DNA of 44,290 nt from an uncultured Hippea sp. (GTDB lineage Bacteria; Campylobacterota_A; Desulfurellia; JAADFJ01): assembly GCA_913009315.1 (NCBI GenBank), contig CAJVZA010000006.1, forward strand, positions 1 to 44,290, in the 5' to 3' direction. Below the pieces are notes generated by a model. The model did not search any database. It saw only the letters and a list, made by a program, of their open reading frames with translations, and was not told where the DNA came from. The translations under genes and the position numbers were made by a program. Shown here one piece after another: positions 29,023 to 37,641 of this stretch. Positions within the stretch are counted from its first letter, which is position 1. The number at the start of each line of letters is the position of its first letter.

Positions 29023-29084
29023 AAAATTGCTGAGTTTCATTAAACTGATTTGAAAAAAAGGCAGTATCGTTTTCTTTATACGCT

Positions 29085-30554
29085 ATGATGAGTACAGAAT
29101 ATCTACTGATGGTCAGGCGGCGCGGAAAGAATTTTTTTATAAAATCGATCTTGACGGTATCTATTATTTTGTTTATATCCGGGTGTGCCGACAAAAGCGG
29201 ATTATCGCCCAAAATAAGATTGCCCCAAAATTATAGTAATATAAGCGCAAAAAGCGTTTTTAGTTCAAACAACTACAAATGGTGGAGAGAATTCGGCAGC
29301 AGAACAATAGACCGGCTCGTAAAGACAGCGTTGAAAAATAATAGTGATATAAAAGCTGCAGCTGAAAAGATACTTGAGATGAGGGCAGAATTTTCAGGCT
29401 CTCACAGCGTGCTTTTTCCATCTGTATATACAAACTTTAATGCCGCGAGACAAAGACAAAACTCAGTCAACGGCATAACAGGCAGAGCAAACAGCTATTA
29501 TTTCAACAGTTTTCATCTCTCTCTTTCGGCATCCTACGAAATTGATCTGTGGAAACGTCTATCATCTTCGGACAAAGCTGCCAGAGCAGCTATGCTTGAA
29601 ACAGCGGAAAATAAAATTACAGTTATTCACGCGGTTATTTCAAACTCAGTAATGCTTTATTTTGAAATATCAGGCATAGACCGAAGGATAAATCTGCTGA
29701 AAAAAGAGCGAAAACTTTTAAGACGAATAATATCAATAGAAAAGCAGCGATACGAAAACGGGACAGCTTCCTTGCTTGATCTAAAAAAAAGCGAATATGA
29801 ATTTGCGAATAAAGAGATGGAGTTTCTCACGCTGAAACAGCAGCTCCATGACAAGAAGTATAAACTTATGATTCTATTGGGAAAATATCCTAATAATACC
29901 AAACCGTACAAACTGTTTGACTTTAGAAATAAAAATCTGCCTGTTCTGTCTGATCTGCCTTCTTCGCTGCTTCTGAAAAGACCGGACATCAGGGCAAAAA
30001 TATTGCAGATAAATCGTATGAATTTTATGCTGAAGGCAGCTCACGCGGCAAGATTTCCGCAGATAAACCTTACCGGCAGCTACGGGAGCGAATCAGATGC
30101 GCTTAAAGATATTTTCAGACCGGAAAATATTCTATGGCAGATTGCCTCCGGTATCAGCGCTCCTCTATTTGATGCTGGAAAATTGAAATCATCGGAAAAT
30201 GCTGCACTGCATAAATACAATGAGGCAGTCATAGACTACGCAAAAACTCTGATGGAAGCATTCTATGAGGTTCAGAACGCTCTGCAGAACAATGAACTTC
30301 TGAGCAAAAAAAGAAATTACGCAGAGATTCTTTTGAAAAATGCAGGAGTCAGGAAAAATATTATACTGAGCAGATATAAAGCCGGTTTAAGTAACCTTGT
30401 AACTCTTTATAATGCGCAGATGAGTTATTACCAAACAAGCGACCTTCTTAATCAGACCGATTTGGCATTCTATCTTAACAGGATTTCGCTTCATAAAGCG
30501 ATTGGCGGTTCCTGGATAAAAACTGAGAAAAAGGGAGAACATAGATATGAATAA
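29085..30554 (+). CDS. RND efflux outer membrane lipoprotein (NodT/OprM family)
   Basis: Lipobox LFISGC; FPSVYTNFNAARQRQN; TolC-like repeats; RPDIRAKILQINRMN. Confidence 0.9.
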   Translation: MMSTEYLLMVRRRGKNFFIKSILTVSIILFISGCADKSGLSPKIRLPQNYSNISAKSVFSSNNYKWWREFGSRTIDRLVKTALKNNSDIKAAAEKILEMRAEFSGSHSVLFPSVYTNFNAARQRQNSVNGITGRANSYYFNSFHLSLSASYEIDLWKRLSSSDKAARAAMLETAENKITVIHAVISNSVMLYFEISGIDRRINLLKKERKLLRRIISIEKQRYENGTASLLDLKKSEYEFANKEMEFLTLKQQLHDKKYKLMILLGKYPNNTKPYKLFDFRNKNLPVLSDLPSSLLLKRPDIRAKILQINRMNFMLKAAHAARFPQINLTGSYGSESDALKDIFRPENILWQIASGISAPLFDAGKLKSSENAALHKYNEAVIDYAKTLMEAFYEVQNALQNNELLSKKRNYAEILLKNAGVRKNIILSRYKAGLSNLVTLYNAQMSYYQTSDLLNQTDLAFYLNRISLHKAIGGSWIKTEKKGEHRYE

Positions 30555-31725
30555 AAGCAGGATAAAAAGCGGATTGTTTCAATTTTTTATTGTTATTTTG
30601 TTTGCAGCGGCCGCTGTTTTTACTGTTAAAATTTTGATAGCCACAAAACCTATTATAAAAAAGAGGAGACCTGTCACGGTTTTACCTGTCGTGAGAACAA
30701 TGACCATAAAACTAAAGCCGTTTGCCGCAACTGTCTCCGATTACGGAACAGTTGAGCCTTTCAGAAAATTTGATCTCTTGCCGCAGGTTGGCGGAAAAAC
30801 AACCTATGTTTCAAAAAATCTCATGGCCGGCGGTTCATTCAAAAAGGGAGAACTGCTCATTAAAATTGATGATGCCGATTATAAGATTGCATATACAATG
30901 GCTCTTTCAAAAATAGAAAGTGCAAAAAGTAATCTTGCCGTGCTGACAGCGGAATCGGCTGCTGCAAAATCCGAATGGGATAGATATAACGCAGGCAGCA
31001 TTCCTCCGCCGCTTCTCATAAAAACTCCACAGATAGAAGCGGCAAAAGCAGCTCTGCTGGCATCTGAGGCAAATCTCCAAATGTCGAAGCTGAATATTGA
31101 AAGAACGCAGATATGGGCTATATGCAAAGGCAGAGTGTACTCTGAACAGGTTGCTGCCGGTCAGTATCTTAATAAAGGTCAGAAGTTTGCGACAATCTAC
31201 TGCACAGATAAACTTAAAGTTGTTGTGCATATAGATCCTGCAGAAGCTGTTTTTTTGCAAATTCCTGGTTATAGCACGGATAAAACTTACGGTTCCGATG
31301 CCCTAATAAAAGAGAAGCTTGGTAAAAAAGTCTATTTGTGGTATGGAAAAATTATTGGAGCTGCTCCAATAGATGAAAAAACGAGAACGCTTCCCGTGAT
31401 AATAAGTATAAAAAACAATTATAAACCTAATCATTATCTTCCAATCGGATCATTTGTCAGGGTTGTTCTGAAGGGAAAAACAATAAAAAATGCCGTTGTT
31501 CTGCCTCAAAACGCTCTGTATCAGAACAAGAAGGGCAGGGAAGGAGTTTTTGTTGTCAGTACGGATAAAAGGATAATCTACAAGCGCGTCAAAATAGAAA
31601 AATATTCTGAAAAAGGCATTATTATCGACGGTGGATTGAAAAATGGGGATCTGCTTGTAGTCTCAAACGGCAGTTTCCTGAAAGTCGGCATGAAGGTGAA
31701 TGTCGACAAAAGGTATGAAAAATAG
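30547..31725 (+). CDS. RND efflux periplasmic adaptor subunit
   Basis: DYGTVEPFRKFDLLPQVGGKTTYVSKNLMAGGSFKKGELLIKIDDADY; hairpin region; position before the RND pump. Confidence 0.92.
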   Translation: MNKSRIKSGLFQFFIVILFAAAAVFTVKILIATKPIIKKRRPVTVLPVVRTMTIKLKPFAATVSDYGTVEPFRKFDLLPQVGGKTTYVSKNLMAGGSFKKGELLIKIDDADYKIAYTMALSKIESAKSNLAVLTAESAAAKSEWDRYNAGSIPPPLLIKTPQIEAAKAALLASEANLQMSKLNIERTQIWAICKGRVYSEQVAAGQYLNKGQKFATIYCTDKLKVVVHIDPAEAVFLQIPGYSTDKTYGSDALIKEKLGKKVYLWYGKIIGAAPIDEKTRTLPVIISIKNNYKPNHYLPIGSFVRVVLKGKTIKNAVVLPQNALYQNKKGREGVFVVSTDKRIIYKRVKIEKYSEKGIIIDGGLKNGDLLVVSNGSFLKVGMKVNVDKRYEK

Positions 31726-34700
31726 ATGAGGGCTCTCGTATCCTGGTTTGCCGGCAATCATGTTGCTGCAAATCTTTTGATGATTCTATTGCTTGTTTTG
31801 GGAACCGTTACGACAATAGATTCAAAGATAGAAATCTTTCCGGAAACCGCCTCAGGCCTTATATCAATCAGCGTATCATATCCGGGAGCAGCTCCATCGG
31901 AGATCGAACAGGGTATTATAAAGCGAGTTGAAGAAGGAATCTCCGGCATCGAGGGTATAAAAAGTATAAATTCTACAGCCTCAGAAGGTGTTGCTTCGAT
32001 AATCGTTGAGGTGAGGAACGGGTGGAATACCGGAAACGTACTTGATGATATAAAATCCGAGGTTGACAGAATCACAACATTGCCTGAGCAATCGGAGAAA
32101 CCGGTAATCAAAAAGCTTATTATAAGAGCTCCGGTTATCAATATAGCGGTATACGGAGATGCCGGAGAAAAGAGAATAAGAGAGGTTGCGCAGAACATTA
32201 AAGATGACATTATAAACCTTAAGAACGTATCGCAGGCAGAAATTGCCGGCATAAGAAATCCGGAAATTGACATAGAAATATCTGAGGCAAATTTAAGAAA
32301 ATATCACCTTTCTCTTGCCGAAGTCGCTCAGATTGTCAGACGCTCAAGTCTTGATCTGGCCGGAGGCAATATAAAGACAGCCGCAGGAGAAATATTAGTC
32401 AGGACTAAAGAAAAAAAATACCATGCTGCGAAATATCGCAGCATTGTTGTGGCCGGTCTGAATAATGGAGCTGAAGTTAAGCTGTCTGATATTGCAAGCA
32501 TAAAAAATGGTTTCGAGGATGTGGACAGGCTTTTCATGTTTCAGGGAAAACGGGCTGCCATAGTACAGGTTTTCAGGATTGGCGATGAAAATGCACTCAG
32601 TGTAGCTAAAGCGGTAAAAAGCTATATTTTAAGGAAAAGTCATAACATGCCTCCCGGAATTCAGATAAAAACATTTAACGACAGATCGGAAATACTTAAG
32701 TCACGTATCGATCTTCTGCTTAAGAACTTAGGATACGGAATGATTCTGGTTGTCCTTACCCTTGGAGCTTTTCTCGATAGACGGCTTGCCTTTTGGATAA
32801 CTATGGGAATTCCTGTTGCTTTTGCGATGGGGCTTTGGCTGATCCATTATTTTGGTGTTTCCATCAATATGATATCTCTGTTTGCCCTGATTATGGTTCT
32901 CGGCATCGTTGTTGATGATGCGATTGTGATAGGGGAGAATATATATCAAAAGAGAGAGGAAGGCCTGGAACCGATCAAGGCATCAGTTGAAGGAACGCTG
33001 GAGGTGGGGCTTCCGGTTATATTTTCAGTGCTTACGACAATGGCGGCGTTTTGGCCGCTTCTCAACGGGACAGGCGTAATGGGAAAGATAATACGCAATA
33101 TTCCAGTGGTTGTCATACTGGTTCTGCTGGGGTCCATTATAGAAGCTCTGATTATACTGCCGTCTCACCTTGCCAGATCCAAAATGAAGATATCAAATGA
33201 TAGCAAAGAATTTTTTATAAGAAGATATCTGAAAATTTTTGTTAAAGGTCCATATAAGAGAACTCTGAAATTTGCTCTTAAATGGCGTTATGCTACTGTT
33301 GCTTTCGGAGTTTTTTTGCTGCTGTTTACTCTGGGTTTATGGGCCGGAAACAGAATCGGCTTCACATTTTTTCCGAAGGTGGAGGGAAACCGATTAATCA
33401 GCAATCTTACTATGCCCCCCGGTACTCCTGTTTCAAAAACGGAAGAACAAGCCAAAAGGATAGAAAACGACGCTGTTTATGCGATTAACAATGTGGAAAA
33501 AAAGCTTCCTAAAGGTTCGGCGCATTTAATAAAGTATGTTGCATTGGGAATCGGCACAGGATTAAGACAAGGGCATGGTCCTGTCGGCGGTTCATCGAAT
33601 TTAGGAAGTAATTCTGCGCAAATCATTATCTCGCTTGTTGACAGTGATAAGAGAAAAGGCATAAGTTCAAGAGCGCTGTTGAAGTTATGGAGAGAAAGAG
33701 TTGGAACTATACCCAATGCTCAGGCATTAACATTTCAAAGTGAAATATTTAGTGCGGGGAAATCAATTTCAATTAATCTTTCTGACAGAAATGATGCGTC
33801 ACTGTATCGGGCTGTTAAAGATTTGAAAAGTGCAATTAAAAAATATCAGGGTGTATATGATGTTTCCGATAGTCTTTTAGAGGGCAAAAGAGAACTTGAT
33901 TTGAGTCTGAAGCCTGAAGCCGCAACATTGGGACTTACGGCAAATAATCTTGCGGAAGCAGTGCATAATGCCTTTTATGGTGCTCAGGCGCTGAGATTTC
34001 AGAGAGGCAGAGATGAAGTAAAAGTTATGGTGAGATACCCTGCTAAAGAGCGAAATACGCTTGATTCCTTAAGAACAATGCGCATAAGCAGCTCTGAGGG
34101 CAGAGAGATTCCTTTCTCGGAAGCTGCTCAGGTTAAACAAGGCTATGCTGCCGTTTCAATAAACAGCTCCAATCAAAGGAGGGTTATAACGGTAGGTGCA
34201 GATGTGGATGAGACTATAGGAAATGCAAATACCATCAGAAAAAGTATCGTAAAAAATCTCCTTCCCAAATTAATGAAAAAATTTCCCGGTCTCAAATATA
34301 CACTTGAAGGTGAAGGAAAAGAACAGAAGGAATCAATGTCAAATGTAATGAAAAGTTTTTTGATAGCGCTCCTTTTAATCTATATTCTTCTTGCCGTTCC
34401 TCTCAAATCGTTTCTGCAGCCGATTTTTATCATGTCGGCGATTCCGTTCGGTATTATCGGAGCAGTGTGGGGACATATCATATTCGGAATGAACCTGAGT
34501 ATTTTAAGCCTTTTTGGAATTGTGGGCCTTTCCGGAGTTGTGGTAAACGATGCACTTGTATTATTTGATGCCATAAACAGAAGAAGAGCCAAAGGCATTA
34601 TTTTGCTTGATGCCGTTATTCAATCGGCAGGTTCTCGTTTCAGAGCCATTCTGCTCACTACACTTACGACTGTTGCAGGTCTTTTGCCCATTATCTCGCA

Positions 34701-34872
34701 GACAAGCCTTCAGGCAAAATTTCTGATTCCGATGGCTTTGAGCCTTGCCGCAGGAGTCCTGTTTGCTACATTAATTACACTCCTGCTTGTTCCGTGCGGT
34801 TATCTTATTATGGAGGATATCCTGCAAATCTTCAAAATTAGTGATTCCGATAATTATAGTGGCAAAAAATGA
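31726..34872 (+). CDS. RND family efflux transporter permease (AcrB/MexF superfamily)
   Basis: 1048 aa; GAAPSEIEQGIIKRVEEGISGIEGIK; VLGIVVDDAIVIGENIYQ; IVGLSGVVVNDALVLFDAINRRR. Confidence 0.96.
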   Translation: MRALVSWFAGNHVAANLLMILLLVLGTVTTIDSKIEIFPETASGLISISVSYPGAAPSEIEQGIIKRVEEGISGIEGIKSINSTASEGVASIIVEVRNGWNTGNVLDDIKSEVDRITTLPEQSEKPVIKKLIIRAPVINIAVYGDAGEKRIREVAQNIKDDIINLKNVSQAEIAGIRNPEIDIEISEANLRKYHLSLAEVAQIVRRSSLDLAGGNIKTAAGEILVRTKEKKYHAAKYRSIVVAGLNNGAEVKLSDIASIKNGFEDVDRLFMFQGKRAAIVQVFRIGDENALSVAKAVKSYILRKSHNMPPGIQIKTFNDRSEILKSRIDLLLKNLGYGMILVVLTLGAFLDRRLAFWITMGIPVAFAMGLWLIHYFGVSINMISLFALIMVLGIVVDDAIVIGENIYQKREEGLEPIKASVEGTLEVGLPVIFSVLTTMAAFWPLLNGTGVMGKIIRNIPVVVILVLLGSIIEALIILPSHLARSKMKISNDSKEFFIRRYLKIFVKGPYKRTLKFALKWRYATVAFGVFLLLFTLGLWAGNRIGFTFFPKVEGNRLISNLTMPPGTPVSKTEEQAKRIENDAVYAINNVEKKLPKGSAHLIKYVALGIGTGLRQGHGPVGGSSNLGSNSAQIIISLVDSDKRKGISSRALLKLWRERVGTIPNAQALTFQSEIFSAGKSISINLSDRNDASLYRAVKDLKSAIKKYQGVYDVSDSLLEGKRELDLSLKPEAATLGLTANNLAEAVHNAFYGAQALRFQRGRDEVKVMVRYPAKERNTLDSLRTMRISSSEGREIPFSEAAQVKQGYAAVSINSSNQRRVITVGADVDETIGNANTIRKSIVKNLLPKLMKKFPGLKYTLEGEGKEQKESMSNVMKSFLIALLLIYILLAVPLKSFLQPIFIMSAIPFGIIGAVWGHIIFGMNLSILSLFGIVGLSGVVVNDALVLFDAINRRRAKGIILLDAVIQSAGSRFRAILLTTLTTVAGLLPIISQTSLQAKFLIPMALSLAAGVLFATLITLLLVPCGYLIMEDILQIFKISDSDNYSGKK

Positions 34873-35076
34873 AATCGACAAAACTGTAACGATGATGGAT
34901 AGTACAATGATCAAAAGAAATAAGATGCAAACTGCGATACGGGATTTCGGCAATGAAATAAATTATCTAAACTGCAAAACTTTCGGTTCAGCAAGTCGAC
35001 TGATTCAATCAATAGACCTAATAAGCTTATTGAAACATAGCCATGCCAACCGCTTTCCGAACATGAACAACTTATA

Positions 35077-36006
35077 ATGTCTGCCGTAAACAGCAAAAAA
35101 AGGGAGCACATTGCCGATTTTCTGCTTTTCACCGTAACGTTATTTTGGGGAAGCACTTTTATAATTGTTAAAGAATCCATAGCAATGATGCCGGTTTTTG
35201 CTTTTCTGGGAATCAGATTTTTTATAGCAAGTATCATACTATTTTTTGTAGTAATATTCAGACTGAGAAGAATAAATTTGGAATTGATTAAAAACGGAAT
35301 ATTTCTCGGAATTGTACTGTTTCTTTCGTATGCCTTCCAAACAGTTGCGCTTCTCCACACAAAAGCTACTGTTGTAGGATTTTTGACGGGCTTGAATGTA
35401 GTTATTGTTCCGGTATTGGCGGCGATCTTTTTCAGCAGACGGCCCGCTGTTTCATCGGCAGCAGGTGTCATATTCGCCGCAACAGGCATTTTTATGCTTT
35501 CATCGAACGGCAGTTTCCTGCTGGAGACAGGCGATATATTGGGAATATTATGCGCTGTATTTATATCGGTACATATTCTTTTGACTGATCGTTATTCAAA
35601 AATGTACGATATTTACCTATTGACATTTGTAGAGATTTTTACAGTTGCCGTCTTCTCTACCTTGACTTCTATGATTTTCGAGCCGCAATTTCTGCCGAAA
35701 AAATTCGACAATTTTCTATTGTTTTCCTTTTTAATAACCTCTGTTTTTGCCACTGCATACGCCTTTGTTATACAAACTACCGCTCAAAAATATACTACTC
35801 CCACAAAAGCGGCATTAATATTTACCGCCGAACCGGTTACGGCTGCATTTTTTGGATATTTTATGGGAGGCGAAGTTCTTACGATGAGAGGATATATAGG
35901 CGCGTTTTTGATATTTACCGGTATTATTGTAGCAGAATTTTCCCCGGCTATACTAAGAAAATTCAAACATGCGCAAAATAAAATAAGTAACCTGGAAAAT
36001 ATGTAG
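35077..36006 (+). CDS. EamA/DMT family transporter
   Basis: LFWGSTFIIVKESI; 10 TM; TTPTKAALIFTAEPVTAAFFGYFMGGEVLTMRGYIGAFLIFTGIIVAE. Confidence 0.92.
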   Translation: MSAVNSKKREHIADFLLFTVTLFWGSTFIIVKESIAMMPVFAFLGIRFFIASIILFFVVIFRLRRINLELIKNGIFLGIVLFLSYAFQTVALLHTKATVVGFLTGLNVVIVPVLAAIFFSRRPAVSSAAGVIFAATGIFMLSSNGSFLLETGDILGILCAVFISVHILLTDRYSKMYDIYLLTFVEIFTVAVFSTLTSMIFEPQFLPKKFDNFLLFSFLITSVFATAYAFVIQTTAQKYTTPTKAALIFTAEPVTAAFFGYFMGGEVLTMRGYIGAFLIFTGIIVAEFSPAILRKFKHAQNKISNLENM

Positions 36007-36015
36007 AACGATATT

Positions 36016-36858
36016 TCAGAAGCGCTTTACAAAACTATGACAATATGGATATTTGCCGGTTTTTGAGTAGTAATTCTGATGATAACTCTCAGCATTCCAA
36101 AAGCGACCAGCCTTAATAAGTTCTGTTGCAACCTTATAGCCTTTTCCTTTTAGGAGTTCTATCAGATCTTTTGCCGTATTTTTCTGATCATCATCAATAT
36201 AAAAAATTGCGGAACGGTACTGTCTGCCGATATCGGGACCCTGGCCATCAATCTGAGTTGGATCATGGATCTGAAAAAACAGCTTTGATAGTTCTCTGAA
36301 ATCGACTGATGTCGGGTCATAGATGAGTTCGATCGTTTCATAATGACCGGTCAAACCGCTGCAAATCTGATCGTATGTCGGATTTTGTGCAGTTCCGCCC
36401 ATATATCCCGCTCTGGTCAGAATAACTCCGTCAATCTTTTGAAAATAACACTGCATTCCCCAGAAGCAGCCGCCTGCAAAATAGGCTCTATGGAGCTTTT
36501 CAGTCGGAATAAAATCAAGCGAGACGGAATTAACGCAATATCGAGTATCTTTTGGGGTAAATTTTTCACCGGTAAAAAGATGACCTAAATGCGCACCGCA
36601 TTTATTGCATAGAATTTCCGTTCTTATACCATCAGAATCGGGCACTCTTTTTACGGCTGAATCCACTTCATCGTCAAAGCTCGGCCATCCGCAGCCTGCA
36701 GCAAACTTGTATTCCGACAAAAAAAGTGCAGCACTGCATCGTTTGCAGATATATATACCATTTCTGCCGAAATCGTTAAATTTTCCGCTGCCCGGGCGTT
36801 CGGTTTGCTTGTCGATGATTATCCGCTTCTCCTCATCGGTTAGTTTGTTGTATTTCAA
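36016..36858 (-). CDS. Bifunctional methionine sulfoxide reductase, MsrB-MsrA fusion
   Basis: MsrB: CKRC..CGWPSFDDEV..CNKCGAHLGHLF..RYCVNSVSLDF; MsrA: YFAGGCFWGMQCYFQKIDGV..GYMGGT..PTYDQICSGLTGHYE. Confidence 0.95.
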   Translation of the reverse strand: MKYNKLTDEEKRIIIDKQTERPGSGKFNDFGRNGIYICKRCSAALFLSEYKFAAGCGWPSFDDEVDSAVKRVPDSDGIRTEILCNKCGAHLGHLFTGEKFTPKDTRYCVNSVSLDFIPTEKLHRAYFAGGCFWGMQCYFQKIDGVILTRAGYMGGTAQNPTYDQICSGLTGHYETIELIYDPTSVDFRELSKLFFQIHDPTQIDGQGPDIGRQYRSAIFYIDDDQKNTAKDLIELLKGKGYKVATELIKAGRFWNAESYHQNYYSKTGKYPYCHSFVKRF

Positions 36859-36969
36859 TTTTCACCCCTCGTTCTGTATGATTATATTTATATCCTGCTG
36901 TCGGTCAACCTATATAGAGTGGTCGCGTCTTTACATGTTGCTGAAAAGTGTCATCGTAAGCATTCTTCC

Positions 36970-37641
36970 CTACAATGGTTTTGTTATCTCCTCAGTAGTT
37001 AGTTTTAGATATTTTTTTGTTAATATCCACTCAAAATCTGTTTCTATGTAGATTTTTGTTAAACTTGTCAGATTTTTGAAAAAATTCATTGTTGAAGCTG
37101 ATATAATATTAGAGCAAAACTGGAGAGCCCAGCTAATGAGGTGCTTATTTAGAAATTCTTCCTGTGTTTTCAACAAAACATATAAGAGTGAATTGTTATT
37201 CTTAGATAGAGCCAAATACGCCTCATTGGCTAAATAACTCATAAAAGTTAGCTCCAAAGCGATGTGGTCATCAGGAATTTTACCAATTAGTATGGGAGCC
37301 AAATTCCATTTTATGTATTCCTGCCGGACTGCAACTGCAGGTGCACCCATTACAGTTCCGTCACCTAAATAGAAAGAAGCAAAAGGAGGGGCAGGATGTT
37401 GCCCTGGCCCCTCGAATAAACGAGTATACTCAATATTGGTTTCTTCTAAAAAAACTTCCCAATTGTTAATTCCTTTTAAGTAGTTTTGAAGGGATATTAA
37501 ACTATCCTTCCAGGGTTTATCCTGCCTTTCCAGTTTTATTATTGGTTCAACTTTCTCAAGAGTTAGGGGATAAGTATAAATCCCACCTAACAAGCGATAA
37601 AGTATTGCCCTTTGTGCCAGTGTTTCTGCCAATTGTTTCAT
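36970..37641 (-). CDS. TorD/DmsD-like molybdoenzyme maturation chaperone
   Basis: All-helical; EYTRLFEGPGQHPAPPFASFYLGDGTVMG; overlaps catalytic subunit gene. Confidence 0.88.
   Translation of the reverse strand: MKQLAETLAQRAILYRLLGGIYTYPLTLEKVEPIIKLERQDKPWKDSLISLQNYLKGINNWEVFLEETNIEYTRLFEGPGQHPAPPFASFYLGDGTVMGAPAVAVRQEYIKWNLAPILIGKIPDDHIALELTFMSYLANEAYLALSKNNNSLLYVLLKTQEEFLNKHLISWALQFCSNIISASTMNFFKNLTSLTKIYIETDFEWILTKKYLKLTTEEITKPL

Noticed and set aside
34787-35077. 96-aa plus-strand ORF overlapping the end of the RND permease
   Set aside because: Alternative frame across the RND 3' end and intergenic region, no SD or motif; probably spurious.
34911-35489. 192-aa minus-strand ORF
   Set aside because: Antisense to the EamA transporter gene; no recognisable domain.
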